Shown: piece after piece, positions 25,737-36,133 of the stretch
Position numbering within the stretch: the stretch's first letter is position 1
Layout: each line of letters opens with the position of its first letter
Origin: Pseudomonas asplenii
GTDB taxonomy: Bacteria > Pseudomonadota > Gammaproteobacteria > Pseudomonadales > Pseudomonadaceae
Assembly: GCF_001293465.1 (NCBI RefSeq)
Contig: NZ_JSYZ01000019.1
Location: 182,966 to 246,965 of the forward strand
Reading direction: 5' to 3'
Length of the DNA: 64,000 bases
Program-made: the position numbers and the translations under genes
The notes under the pieces: model-generated
Told to the model about the DNA's origin: nothing
Seen by the model: the letters and a program-made list of their open reading frames with translations, nothing else
Database searches by the model: none

Positions 25737-26861
25737 ATGCCGCTACAACGCCTGCAAAGCCTTGCCGAGATCGCGCCCGAGGATTGGGATGCGCTGGTGC
25801 CGTCGGGGCAACCCTTCCTGCGTCACGCCTTCCTCAGCGCCCTGGAGGACAGCGGCAGCCTCGGCGAGCGTTCCGGCTGGCAGCCGGAGCATCTGCTGCA
25901 TATCGAGCAGGGGCGGCTGATCGCCGCGTTGCCCAGCTATCGCAAGTGGCACTCCTACGGCGAGTACGTGTTCGACCATGCCTGGGCCGACGCCTGCCAG
26001 CGTGCCGGTATCGCCTACTACCCCAAGCTGCTCACCGCCGTGCCGTTCAGCCCGGTCGGCGGCCCACGGCTGCTGGCGGCCAGCGCCGAGGACGGTGTCG
26101 AGTTGCTGTCGGCGTTGCCGGGCTATCTGGAGATCGAGGAACTGTCCAGCGCTCACATCAACTTCACCGACGCCCTGGCCGATGCCGCCCTGGCCGGGCA
26201 ACCGGGCTGGCTGCAGCGCCTGGGTTGTCAGTACCACTGGCAGAACCGCGACTACCGGGATTTTCAGGATTTCCTCGACGCCTTGAGCTCACGCAAACGC
26301 AAGCAGATGCGCAAGGAACGCGAGCAGGTGTTGGCCCAGGGTTTCGAGTTCGAGTGGCTGGAGGGCAGGGCGTTGACGCAGGCGCAATGGGACTTCGTCT
26401 ACGCCTGCTACGCCAACACCTACGCGGTGCGGCGCCAGGCGCCATACCTGACGCGGGCGTTCTTCAGCCTGCTGGCCGAACGCATGCCGGAGGCGATCCG
26501 GGTGGTCATGGCCCATCAGGGCGGGCGGCCGGTGGCCATGGCCTTCAGCCTGATCGGCGGCGACAGCTTCTACGGGCGCTACTGGGGTTGCCTGGCGGAG
26601 TTCGACCGCCTGCACTTCGAGACCTGTTTCTACCAGGGCATGGACTACGCCATCGCCCAGGGCCTGAAACGCTTCGATGCCGGAGCCCAGGGCGAGCACA
26701 AGCTGATTCGCGGCTTCGAACCGGTGATCACCCACTCCTGGCACTACCTGCGCCACCCCGGCCTCAAGGCGGCGGTGGCGGATTTCCTCGAACGGGAGCG
26801 GGTCGGCATCCTGGAATATGCCGAGCAGGCGAGGGCGGCGCTGCCTTACCGGCAGGCCTGA
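25737..26861 (+). CDS. GNAT-fold 'peptidogalycan biosynthesis' family protein (DUF482)
   Basis: The 374-residue protein matches the DUF482/COG3146 group related to FemAB-type acyltransferases. Marks are AHINFTDALAD, QYHWQNRDYRDFQDFLDALS, the basic SSRKRKQMRKEREQV stretch and late FETCFYQGMDYAIAQGLKRFDAGAQGEHK. Related proteins transfer aminoacyl or acyl groups, but no member of this group has a role I can name with confidence. ATG 25737 begins the conserved N-terminus. It is convergent with the broken ABC exporter gene, 15 bp apart. Confidence 0.75.
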   Translation: MPLQRLQSLAEIAPEDWDALVPSGQPFLRHAFLSALEDSGSLGERSGWQPEHLLHIEQGRLIAALPSYRKWHSYGEYVFDHAWADACQRAGIAYYPKLLTAVPFSPVGGPRLLAASAEDGVELLSALPGYLEIEELSSAHINFTDALADAALAGQPGWLQRLGCQYHWQNRDYRDFQDFLDALSSRKRKQMRKEREQVLAQGFEFEWLEGRALTQAQWDFVYACYANTYAVRRQAPYLTRAFFSLLAERMPEAIRVVMAHQGGRPVAMAFSLIGGDSFYGRYWGCLAEFDRLHFETCFYQGMDYAIAQGLKRFDAGAQGEHKLIRGFEPVITHSWHYLRHPGLKAAVADFLERERVGILEYAEQARAALPYRQA

Positions 26862-26876
26862 CCCTCGAGGGCACGC

Positions 26877-28709
<1,833 letters not shown>

Positions 28710-28793
28710 GGGGTCTGATGCCCGTCGATCGGGCTCTCCTTGGAGGTGAAGCCGCGCCGGCCGGGGCTTCCTGCCCGCGGCCGGCTGCTGCCG

Positions 28794-29360
28794 TTAGTCG
28801 ATGCGCTTGGCCGACTTGATGTACACCGGGTCCACCGGCACGTCGGACATGCCCTGCTTGTTGGCGGTCGGCGAGTTGACGATGATGTCGACCACCTCCA
28901 TGCCCTTGACCACCTTGCCGAACACCGCGTAGCCGGCGTCGCGGCCCGGGTCGAGGAAGTCATTGTCCTTGACGTTGATGAAGAACTGGCTGGTGGCCGA
29001 GTTCGGGTCCGAGGTCCGCGCCATCGCCAGGGTGCCACGCACGTTGTGCAGGCCGTTGCTGGCTTCGTTGCGGATCGGCGCCTGGGTCGGTTTCTGCACC
29101 ATCTGCGCGGTGAAACCGCCGCCCTGGGCCATGAAGCCCGGAATCACCCGGTGGAAGATGGTGTTGTTGTAGAAACCGCTGTCCACATAGGACAGGAAGT
29201 TCTTGGTACTGATCGGCGCCTTGACCGGGTCCAGTTCGATTTCGATGGTGCCGTTGGTGGTCACCAGTTGCACGTGAGGCGCCTTGGTCGCCTCGGTGGC
29301 GGCCATCAGGTTGGCGGCGAACAGGACGGAGCCGGTGAACAGGGCGATTTTTTTCAGCAT
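28794..29360 (-). CDS. ppiA: Periplasmic peptidyl-prolyl cis-trans isomerase (cyclophilin A type)
   Basis: The 188-residue protein has a signal peptide (MLKKIALFTGSVLFAANLMA) and a single cyclophilin domain. Typical segments are NGTIEIELDPVKAPISTKNF, TIFHRVIPGFMAQGGGF (catalytic Arg in FHRVI), TSQFFINVKDNDFLD and GYAVFGKVVKGMEVVD. It helps fold secreted proteins in the periplasm. It lies 3 bp after the hydrolase gene stop and 84 bp before the ABC exporter frame, all on one strand. Confidence 0.92.
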   Translation of the reverse strand: MLKKIALFTGSVLFAANLMAATEATKAPHVQLVTTNGTIEIELDPVKAPISTKNFLSYVDSGFYNNTIFHRVIPGFMAQGGGFTAQMVQKPTQAPIRNEASNGLHNVRGTLAMARTSDPNSATSQFFINVKDNDFLDPGRDAGYAVFGKVVKGMEVVDIIVNSPTANKQGMSDVPVDPVYIKSAKRID

Positions 29361-29363
29361 GGT

Positions 29364-30167
29364 TCAGTGATCCTGGGTGGTGGTTTCGACTGCGCTCAGA
29401 AACTCGAGCAGGGTCCGGTTGAAGACCTGGGGTTGGTCCAGTGGGGTAGCGTGACGGGAGTCGGCGATGACTACCAGTCGGGCATCGGGAATAAGTTTGA
29501 CATAGCTTTGCTTGAGCGAGACCGGCGTGTAGTCCCGGTCGGCGCTGACGATCAGGGTTGGACAGGTAATCGCCGACAGTCGTTCCTGCACGCCCCAACC
29601 GACGATGGCGTCGAAGCTGGCGAGATAGGCGCGCTTGTCATTGCTGGCCCAGCGCTCGGTCATCTTGCGGCGCAGTTCGGCCTGTTCCGGCTTGGGGAAC
29701 AGCATGGAGCCGAGGGCCCTGCCGATGCTGTTGAGGCTCAGCAGGCGCGCCAGGCTCCAGCGCTTGGCCCACTGCCAGTAGTCGTTGGCGCTGCGTACCT
29801 TGACCTCCGGGGCGCTGTTGACCACGCACAGGCTGCGCAGCAGCCGGGGGCGGTCGACCGCCAGCTGGAAACCGATCATGCCGCCCATCGACAGGCCCAC
29901 CAGGTGTGTCGGGCCCAGCTCCAGGTGCTCGATCAACGCCACCACGTCGGCGGTGAAGCCGGCGATGCTGTAGCGCTGGCGCGGCTTGTCGGAGCGGCCG
30001 TGGCCACGGATGTCGACGACGATCACCCGGTAGTGCTCGGCCAGTACCGGCACCTGCAGTTCCCAGTCCTGGCCGCTGGAGCCCAGGCCGTGGACCAGCA
30101 GCACCGGAGTACCCTGGCCATGTTCTTCGTAGTGCAGCAGGCAACCGTCGTGTTCGAAATAGGCCAT
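29364..30167 (-). CDS. Alpha/beta hydrolase
   Basis: The 267-residue enzyme has the oxyanion segment VLLVHGLGSSGQDWE, nucleophile elbow GLSMGGMIG (Ser about 100), acid in LIVSADRDYTPV and catalytic His in DSRHATPLDQP. VVDIRGHGRSDKP is typical of the esterase/haloperoxidase-like group. Substrate unknown. It lies 14 bp downstream of the LysR gene and 3 bp upstream of ppiA, so the three are probably one operon. Confidence 0.88.
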   Translation of the reverse strand: MAYFEHDGCLLHYEEHGQGTPVLLVHGLGSSGQDWELQVPVLAEHYRVIVVDIRGHGRSDKPRQRYSIAGFTADVVALIEHLELGPTHLVGLSMGGMIGFQLAVDRPRLLRSLCVVNSAPEVKVRSANDYWQWAKRWSLARLLSLNSIGRALGSMLFPKPEQAELRRKMTERWASNDKRAYLASFDAIVGWGVQERLSAITCPTLIVSADRDYTPVSLKQSYVKLIPDARLVVIADSRHATPLDQPQVFNRTLLEFLSAVETTTQDH

Positions 30168-30181
30168 CGGTCAACGTCCTG

Positions 30182-31105
30182 TCAGGCTTGCAGGGGCGCG
30201 GCGAACGGTGCGTCCAGCGGCGCGGTGTCGAAAGTGCGCAGCAGCTCGACGAGAATCTGCGTGGCCGGCCCCAGGGGTTTGTCCTTGTTCGAGTACAGGA
30301 AGAACGTCGGGTGGCGGCTGCCGCCCTGATCCAAGGGTAGTTGCTTGAGCAGCCCTTCGCGGATTTCCCGCTCGATCAGGTGGCGCGGCAGCCAGGCGAA
30401 GCCCAGGCCATTGCCGACGAAGGTGGCGGCGGTGGCCAGGCTGCCGACGGTCCAGCGCTGTTCGGCGCCGAGCCAGCCGACGTCCCGTGGCTGCTGGCGC
30501 CCGGAGTCGCGGATCACCACCTGCAGCTGGCTTTCCAGGTCCTGGAAGGTCAGTTGCCGTTGCAGGCGGTGCAGGGCGTGTTCCGGATGGGCGACGGCAA
30601 CGAACTCCACCGCGCTCATTTCGGTACCCAGGTAGCCGGGGATATTGAAGCTGCTGATGGCCAGGTCGGCGACGCCTTCAAGCAGCACCTCCTCGACCCC
30701 GGACAGCACCTCCTCGCGCAGACGCACCCGGCAACCGCGGCTCTGCGGCATGAACGCGGTCAGCGCCCGCACCAGCCGGGCGTTGGGGTAGGCGGCGTCG
30801 ACTACCAGGCGAACCTCGGCCTCCCAACCCTGCTCCATGTGGTGCGCCAGGTCCTCGAGCTGGCTGGCCTGCTTGACCAGTTGCCGCGAGCGCCGCAACA
30901 GCACCTCGCCGGCTTCGGTCAGCACCGCCTTGCGACCGTCGATGCGCAGCAGCGGCACGCCGAGCTGATCCTGCATGCGGGCCACGGTGTAGCTGACGGA
31001 CGACTGCGAGCGGTGCAGGGCTTCGGCCGCCTGGGCGAAGCCTCCGTGATCGACCACGGCCTGCAACGTTCGCCATTGATCGAGGGTCACGCGGGGCGCT
31101 TTCAA
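30182..31105 (-). CDS. LysR-family transcriptional regulator
   Basis: The protein of about 307 residues has an N-terminal winged helix (VTLDQWRTLQAVVDHGGFAQ, then SQSSVSYTVARMQDQLGVPL) and a LysR effector domain. A TTG start at 31105 with AGAGG eight bases upstream gives the usual short N-terminus (KAPRVTLDQW). An upstream ATG at 31141 would add 12 residues. It heads an operon with the hydrolase and ppiA and faces the small secreted protein gene and azoR, either of which it may control. Confidence 0.88.
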   Translation of the reverse strand: MKAPRVTLDQWRTLQAVVDHGGFAQAAEALHRSQSSVSYTVARMQDQLGVPLLRIDGRKAVLTEAGEVLLRRSRQLVKQASQLEDLAHHMEQGWEAEVRLVVDAAYPNARLVRALTAFMPQSRGCRVRLREEVLSGVEEVLLEGVADLAISSFNIPGYLGTEMSAVEFVAVAHPEHALHRLQRQLTFQDLESQLQVVIRDSGRQQPRDVGWLGAEQRWTVGSLATAATFVGNGLGFAWLPRHLIEREIREGLLKQLPLDQGGSRHPTFFLYSNKDKPLGPATQILVELLRTFDTAPLDAPFAAPLQA

Positions 31106-31154
31106 GTTGGGTTCCTCTTGTCCTAAGCTGGCGGTCCACATTGGAGACCGTCGA

Positions 31155-31469
31155 ATGAGAAAGTTCTGTTGCGTATTGCTGGCCCTGCTGCCGGTCAGTG
31201 CCCTTGCCTACCCGATCGATGTCGAGAAACAGCTCAATGGCCTGAGCATCGACTACACGGCCCATGACACCGACCAGGACATCGGCTCCCTCCAGTTGAA
31301 CAACTACGGCAAGACCGATGCGGTGTGCAAGGTGGTCTTCATCAACGGTCCCGAGGCGCCGAAGACCCGCCAGGTGGAGGTATCGGCCGGGAAAACCGTG
31401 AACGTCACCGCCAAGTTCAACCGCAAGATCATCCGGCTGCGAATGAACCTCAGCTGCACGGCGAAATGA
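31155..31469 (+). CDS. Small secreted protein of unknown function
   Basis: The 104-residue protein has a signal peptide (MRKFCCVLLALLPVSALA) and a mature part of about 86 residues with two Cys (in AVCKVV and LSCTAK) that could form a disulfide. The pattern of strands, with VEVSAGKTVNVTAKF, suggests a small beta-sandwich. It is divergent from the LysR gene with about 50 bp between starts. No family is recognised. Confidence 0.75.
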   Translation: MRKFCCVLLALLPVSALAYPIDVEKQLNGLSIDYTAHDTDQDIGSLQLNNYGKTDAVCKVVFINGPEAPKTRQVEVSAGKTVNVTAKFNRKIIRLRMNLSCTAK

Positions 31470-31503
31470 AAGCACGGGCGGGTTACCGACAAGCATGCGC
31501 TTT

Positions 31504-31521
31504 CTATTAACAAATTTATAG
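31504..31521. promoter_or_regulatory. LysR-type dyad upstream of azoR
   Basis: CTAT-N10-ATAG lies in a very A/T-rich stretch about 95 bp before the azoR ATG. This fits the loose T-N11-A pattern of LysR sites. The LysR regulator encoded just to the left is a candidate binder. Confidence 0.3.
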
Positions 31522-31616
31522 ATAGATTGAAGCAGATTTTTCCGCTTTTTAATCGATATAGTCCTGTTTAATCTTTGCTCCATCGACTTAACGCCTTCAC
31601 CGATGGAGCACTTCCC

Positions 31617-32216
31617 ATGTCCCGCGTACTGATCATCGAAAGCAGCGCCCGCCAGCAAGACTCGGTTTCCCGTCAACTGACCCAGCAATTCATCAGCCAG
31701 TGGAAAGCCGCGCATCCCGCCGACGAAATCACTGTACGGGACCTGGCGCAGAACCCGGTGCCGCATCTGGACATCAACCTGCTGGGTGGCTGGATGAAGC
31801 CGCAGGAACAGCGCAATGCGATAGAACAGGCGTCGCTGGAGCGCTCCAACGAACTGACCGACGAACTGCTGGCCGCCGACGTGCTGGTGCTGGCCGCGCC
31901 GATGTACAACTTCGCCATCCCCAGCACCCTCAAGGCCTGGCTGGACCACGTGCTGCGTGCCGGCGTGACCTTCAAGTACACCGAAACCGGCCCTCAGGGC
32001 CTGCTGACCGGCAAGCAAGCCTACGTGCTGACCGCCCGTGGCGGGCTGTATGCCGGTGGCACCCACGATCATCAGGAACCCTACCTGCGCCAGGTGCTGG
32101 CCTTCATCGGCATCCATGACGTGGACTTCATCCATGCCGAAGGCCTGAACATGGGCGGCGACCTCCACGAGAAGGGCCTGAACCAGGCGAAAGCCCGTCT
32201 GGCCCAGATTGCCTGA
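31617..32216 (+). CDS. azoR: FMN-dependent NADH-azoreductase
   Basis: The 199-residue flavodoxin-fold enzyme reduces azo dyes and quinones with NADH. Marks are the FMN phosphate loop IESSARQQDSVSRQL at the N-terminus, APMYNFAIPSTLKAWLDHVL (about 92-111), TARGGLYAGG and the late NMGGDLHEKGLNQAKARL. ATG 31617 lies directly before MSRVLIIESS. The physiological role is probably quinone detoxification. It is followed by a structured region ending in a terminator. Confidence 0.92.
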   Translation: MSRVLIIESSARQQDSVSRQLTQQFISQWKAAHPADEITVRDLAQNPVPHLDINLLGGWMKPQEQRNAIEQASLERSNELTDELLAADVLVLAAPMYNFAIPSTLKAWLDHVLRAGVTFKYTETGPQGLLTGKQAYVLTARGGLYAGGTHDHQEPYLRQVLAFIGIHDVDFIHAEGLNMGGDLHEKGLNQAKARLAQIA

Positions 32217-32234
32217 GGTCTTAATCTTCAGCTA

Positions 32235-32370
32235 ATCGCGAAGGGGTTAACTGTCTGCAAGTTCATCAAACAGCCCCTTCATGTTGTTTGCGCATCGAAC
32301 CTCCCTTTGCACTGGTTGCTCCTAAGTGCATGTAACCCGATCCGGCCCCGCTGCCCGATCGGGTTTTTTT
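32235..32370 (+). ncRNA. Candidate small RNA or structured 3' UTR of azoR
   Basis: Three hairpins follow each other. Stem 1 is GAAGGGG/CCCCTTC with an inner CTGT/ACAG (32240-32280). Stem 2 is TGCACT/AGTGCA (32308-32330). Stem 3 is AACCCGATC/GATCGGGTT followed by seven T (32334-32370), a classic terminator. A weak -35-like TTGCCT at 32209 and an AT-rich stretch about 17 bp later could be a promoter. It may be an independent sRNA or be cut from the azoR mRNA 3' end. Confidence 0.35.
32334..32370 (+). terminator. Rho-independent terminator after azoR
   Basis: A 9-bp stem AACCCGATC/GATCGGGTT with a GC-rich loop is followed by TTTTTTT. Confidence 0.9.
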
Positions 32371-32474
32371 ATGGCCGCGTGGCGCAAAAGCCGTTAAGGT
32401 CGCGGCCATTCTTTGGGGGCGACATTCCCGATCCTTTCAGCAATGGCACGACTTGCTCGAAGGCGCCCCGATCC

Positions 32475-32548
32475 TGTAGGAGCCGGGCTTGCCCGCGAAG
32501 CTTCTAGCGGCCTCAGGGGCCCCTTCGCGGGCAAGCCCTGCTCCTACA
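32475..32548. repeat. REP doublet (inverted pair)
   Basis: TGTAGGAGCCGGGCTTGCCC with GCGAA faces the inverse TTCGCGGGCAAGCCCTGCTC with CTACA, about 23 nt apart. The layout is the same as at 4989. Confidence 0.9.
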
Positions 32549-32584
32549 AGAATCGGGCTTGGTCACCACATCTATGGGGCATTT

Positions 32585-33460
32585 ATGGGTTACCTGCTTA
32601 TCGTCACGCTGATCCAGGCGTTTTCCTTCAACCTGATCGGCGAATACCTCGCCGGCCATGTCGACAGCTACTTCGCGGTGCTGGTACGGGTGGTGCTGGC
32701 CGGGCTGATCTTCATCCCGCTGACCCGCTGGCGCCAGGTGCCGCCGGCCTTCATGCGTGGCATGCTGCTGATCGGCGCCCTGCAGTTCGGCATCACCTAC
32801 GTCTGCCTGTACCTGAGCTTCCGCGTACTGACCGTGCCGGAGGTCCTGCTGTTCACCATTCTCACCCCGTTGCACGTGACCCTGATCGAAGACGCGCTCA
32901 ACCGGCGCTTCAACCCCTGGGCGCTGGTCGCGGCCCTGGTGGCGGTCAGCGGTGCGGCGGTGATTCGCTACGACCGGATCAACCCGGACTTCTTCATGGG
33001 CTTCGTGCTGCTGCAACTGGCCAACTTCACCTATGCCGCCGGCCAGGTCATGTACAAGCACCTGGTGGCGCGCCACCCCAGCGACCAGCCGCACTATCGG
33101 CATTTCGGCTACTTCTTCCTCGGTGCCCTGGCGGTGGCGTTGCCGGCCTTCCTGCTGTTCGGCAAGGCCCGCTATCTGCCGGACGGTACCCCGCAGTGGC
33201 TGGTACTGGGCTTCCTCGGCGTGATCAGTACCGCGCTGGGCATGTACTGGTGGAACAAGGGCGCCTGCCTGGTCAACGGTGGCACCCTGGCGGTGATGAA
33301 CAACCTGCACGTGCCGGTGGGCCTGCTGATGAACCTGCTGATCTGGAACCTGCAGGAAGACCTGCTGCGCCTGTTCGTGGGCGGCGGCGTCATCCTGGCC
33401 GCCGTCTGGATCAGCCGCCTGGGCGTGCGTCGGCCTGCCAGCCTGCAACGCTCCTTGTAG
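32585..33460 (+). CDS. DMT-superfamily (EamA) carboxylate/amine transporter
   Basis: The protein of about 291 residues has ten hydrophobic helices, starting MGYLLIVTLIQAFSFNLIGE. Repeat two begins FMGFVLLQLANFTYAAGQVM. GMYWWNKGACLVNGGTLAVM near the end recalls the carboxylate/amino acid/amine transporter group of Pseudomonas. ATG 32585 is used; the frame upstream runs through the REP doublet and is not coding. Substrate is inferred only by family. Confidence 0.82.
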   Translation: MGYLLIVTLIQAFSFNLIGEYLAGHVDSYFAVLVRVVLAGLIFIPLTRWRQVPPAFMRGMLLIGALQFGITYVCLYLSFRVLTVPEVLLFTILTPLHVTLIEDALNRRFNPWALVAALVAVSGAAVIRYDRINPDFFMGFVLLQLANFTYAAGQVMYKHLVARHPSDQPHYRHFGYFFLGALAVALPAFLLFGKARYLPDGTPQWLVLGFLGVISTALGMYWWNKGACLVNGGTLAVMNNLHVPVGLLMNLLIWNLQEDLLRLFVGGGVILAAVWISRLGVRRPASLQRSL

Positions 33461-33558
33461 GAATCGACTTGCTGGCAATCTGCTATAACTGCCATCGAAC
33501 CCGATCCAGGATTCGGCCCAGGGAAGGAAAAACTATTTCAAAACTTCAGCAGGCGCAT

Positions 33559-33619
33559 GGTTTCCCATGGCCTGTCACCGCCCAGGGCTGCCGAATCTGC
33601 TGATGGGAACCCTTTTTTT
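33559..33619 (+). terminator. Probable terminator after the DMT transporter gene
   Basis: GGTTTCCCAT pairs with ATGGGAACCC (nine pairs plus one G-U) across a 34-nt loop that holds a smaller GCCC/GGGC hairpin; seven T follow. The distance of about 100 bp from the stop leaves room for a short separate transcript. Confidence 0.5.
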
Positions 33620-33708
33620 CGGCTTTGCGGCGGTATTCGAAGGCGACGTGCAGACGGCGAAAAATTGCCTATCGTAAAGAGTCTCCACCGGACGAAGAGA
33701 CCCTTGCC

Positions 33709-34527
33709 ATGGATATCGAGACGCTGTTTGCGGAGTTGCATAGCCTTCCCAGCATTCCCCAAGTCGCCCTGGAACTGGTCCAGCAATTCGACAACCCCCA
33801 TGAAAGCCTGGAAAAGGTCGCGCGCAACATCGAGCGCGACCCGGTCATTGCCGCCAAGGTGCTGCGCCTGGCGAACTCGGCGCGCTTCAAGGGTGCCCGC
33901 GAGTCGGCCAGCATCGAAGACGCCGCGATGCGCCTGGGCTTCAACGTGCTGCGCACCCTGGTCCTGGCTTCGGCCGTGACCGGGGCGTTCAAGTCGGCGC
34001 CGGGCTTCGACCTCAAGGTCTTCTGGGGGCGTAGCTTCCAGGTCGCCAGCGTCAGCCGGCTGCTGGCCCGCCAGGCCGGGCTCGATGCTGAAGTGGCGTT
34101 CACCTGCGGGGTCATGCACGACATCGGCGAGCTGCTGATCCAGACCGGCGCCCCGGACTACGCCGCGCGCATCAAGGGTGCCAGTGGCACCACCAGTCGT
34201 GCCGCCAGCGAAACCCAGCAGTTGGGCTTCGGCTACCCGGAAGTCGGCGCGGAGTTGGGCAAGCGCTGGAACCTGCCGCTGACCCTCCAGTCGGCCATCC
34301 GCTACCAGGCCCAGCCGCACCTGGCCCCCGAGGGCCAGCCCTACGCACGGGTCACCGCCCAGGCCATGGAAATCTGCGATGCCCTGGAACAGCACGGCGG
34401 GCCGAATGCCGAGGCGCGCAACGCCCTGGGCGGCCCGTTGTTCGACGGCGTCGACCTCGACGCGCTGTTCGACAAGCTGCCCCTGGTGCTGGAACAGGAC
34501 AAGGCCTTTGCCGATTTCCTTGCCTGA
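33709..34527 (+). CDS. HDOD-domain signalling protein
   Basis: The protein of about 272 residues starts MDIETLFAELHSLPSIPQVA, the standard HDOD opening. It continues with IERDPVIAAKVLRLANSARF, RLGFNVLRTLVLASAV and GVMHDIGELLIQTGAPDYAA. HDOD proteins are HD-phosphohydrolase relatives that usually lack the full metal site and act as protein-interaction modules in signalling and stress. No second domain is present. ATG 33709 is preferred to 33625, which would add an unlikely basic extension. Confidence 0.85.
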   Translation: MDIETLFAELHSLPSIPQVALELVQQFDNPHESLEKVARNIERDPVIAAKVLRLANSARFKGARESASIEDAAMRLGFNVLRTLVLASAVTGAFKSAPGFDLKVFWGRSFQVASVSRLLARQAGLDAEVAFTCGVMHDIGELLIQTGAPDYAARIKGASGTTSRAASETQQLGFGYPEVGAELGKRWNLPLTLQSAIRYQAQPHLAPEGQPYARVTAQAMEICDALEQHGGPNAEARNALGGPLFDGVDLDALFDKLPLVLEQDKAFADFLA

Positions 34528-34599
34528 CAGGTGATCATTGCGCCGAGCGCTCTGTTTCACGTAGAGCGTTCGTCTATGCCCGCTGCCGAGGGGGCACCT

Positions 34600-34643
34600 T
34601 GGCGTCCCGGTGGGACGCCATCGCCAGCAAGCCGGCTCCTACA
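34600..34643. repeat. REP variant with hairpin
   Basis: TGGCGTCCC/GGGACGCCA forms a 9-bp stem with a 3-nt loop. It is followed by CGCCAGCAAGCCGGCTCCTA, a second REP class found in Pseudomonas. It lies between the convergent HDOD and MscS genes. Confidence 0.75.
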
Positions 34644-35937
34644 GGGCCCGGCTCTGCGGCTCCGGCACATGGCTGGCCCCCAGCAGCGCCGGCAACATCC
34701 CCGCCCGCAAGTCGCCGCCACTCGGCTGCTGGTACAGGCTCAGGCCGAACTCCGGCAACACCGCCAGCAGGTAGTCGAAGATATCCCCCTGGATCCGCTC
34801 GTAGTCGGCCCACACGGTGGTGCGGGTGAAGCAGTAGATCTCCAGCGGCACGCCCTGGGCCGTGGTCTGCATCTGGCGGACCATGCAGGTCATGTTCTGC
34901 TGGATTTCCGGGTGGTTCCTGATGTACGCCAGGGCATAGGCACGGAAGGTGCCGAGGTTGGTCATGCGCCGGCGGTTGGCCGACATGGCGGCGACGTTGC
35001 CCTGGGCCTCGTTCCAGGTTTTCAGCTCGGCCTGCTTGCGGCCGATGTAGTCGGTGAGCAGGCGCACCTGGCCCAGGCGCTGTTCCTCGTCGTCATGCAG
35101 GAAGCGGATGCCGCTGGCGTCGATGAACAGGCTGCGCTTGATCCGCCGCCCACCGGACTGCTGCATGCCACGCCAGTTGCGGAACGACTCGGACATCAGC
35201 CGCCAGGTCGGGATCGAGACGATGGTCTTGTCGAAGTTCTGCACCTTGACCGTGTGCAGGGTGATGTCGACCACGTCGCCGTCGGCCCCGACCTGGGGCA
35301 TCTCGATCCAGTCGCCGACCCGCAGCATGTCGTTGCTGGTCAGTTGCACGCTGGCGACGAACGACAGCAGGGTGTCCTTATAGACCAGCAGGATCACTGC
35401 CGACATGGCACCCAGACCTGACAGCAGCAACAGCGGCGAGCGGTCGATCAGGGTGGCGACGATGACGATGGCGCCGAGCACGAACAGCACCATCTTCGCC
35501 AACTGCACGTAGCCCTTGATCGAGCGGGTGCGGGCGTGTTCGGTACGCGCGTAGATGTCCAGCAGGGCGTTGAGCAGGGCGCTCAGCACCAGCATCTGGA
35601 ACAGGATGGTCACCGCCAGCGCCAGGTTGCCGAGGAACAGCAGGCCGGTCTTGCCCAGGTTCGGTACCAGGTACAGGCCGAACTGGATCACCAGCGACGG
35701 GGTCATCTGCGCCAGGCGGTGGAACACCTTGTTCTGGCGCAGGTCGTTGAGCCAGTGCATCGCCGGTTGCCGGCCCAGTAGGCGGGTGGCGTGCAGGATC
35801 AGGTAGCGCGCCAGCCGACCGAGCACCAGCGCGACGAGCAGCAGCAACGCCAGGGCCAGCCCGGTGTGCAGCAGGGGATGTTGATCGAGGGCGCCCCAGA
35901 GGTCCTGGGCGCCGATCCAGAGCTTTTTCATATCCAT
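34639..35937 (-). CDS. MscS-family mechanosensitive channel, YbdG type
   Basis: The protein of about 432 residues has five hydrophobic helices in its first half, then the MscS pore-lining and beta domains. The pore region reads LLLSGLGAMSAVILLVYKDT and the beta domain GDWIEMPQVGADGDVVDITL, where MscS proteins have GDxIE. A long C-terminal cytoplasmic domain follows. Length and layout match E. coli YbdG, a channel for mild osmotic downshock. ATG 35937 is chosen; ATG 35931 is possible. It is divergent from the helicase gene. Confidence 0.85.
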   Translation of the reverse strand: MDMKKLWIGAQDLWGALDQHPLLHTGLALALLLLVALVLGRLARYLILHATRLLGRQPAMHWLNDLRQNKVFHRLAQMTPSLVIQFGLYLVPNLGKTGLLFLGNLALAVTILFQMLVLSALLNALLDIYARTEHARTRSIKGYVQLAKMVLFVLGAIVIVATLIDRSPLLLLSGLGAMSAVILLVYKDTLLSFVASVQLTSNDMLRVGDWIEMPQVGADGDVVDITLHTVKVQNFDKTIVSIPTWRLMSESFRNWRGMQQSGGRRIKRSLFIDASGIRFLHDDEEQRLGQVRLLTDYIGRKQAELKTWNEAQGNVAAMSANRRRMTNLGTFRAYALAYIRNHPEIQQNMTCMVRQMQTTAQGVPLEIYCFTRTTVWADYERIQGDIFDYLLAVLPEFGLSLYQQPSGGDLRAGMLPALLGASHVPEPQSRAL

Positions 35938-36133
35938 GAGGGATGAGGATTCTTCTGCAGGAAATGGCCGAGAGGGATTAGAGCATTTAACCGGGTGAAG
36001 ATGACCGTTGAAGACACGTCCGTTCACAAAAACGTCACTGTTTATCGGGGGTTGTGCAAAGAAACTCGGCCTTGGCGCTGGAAACCGTTAACCTATGCAG
36101 CTGATATTTTGCATTTCTTCGAGGTCAGCCCCC

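Larger units (their letters stand above)
32217..32584. other. 368-bp intergenic region with a possible structured RNA and a REP doublet
   Basis: It holds three consecutive hairpins ending in an intrinsic terminator (32240-32370), a gap of about 100 bp, and a REP doublet at 32475-32548. No protein-coding frame is convincing. Confidence 0.7.
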
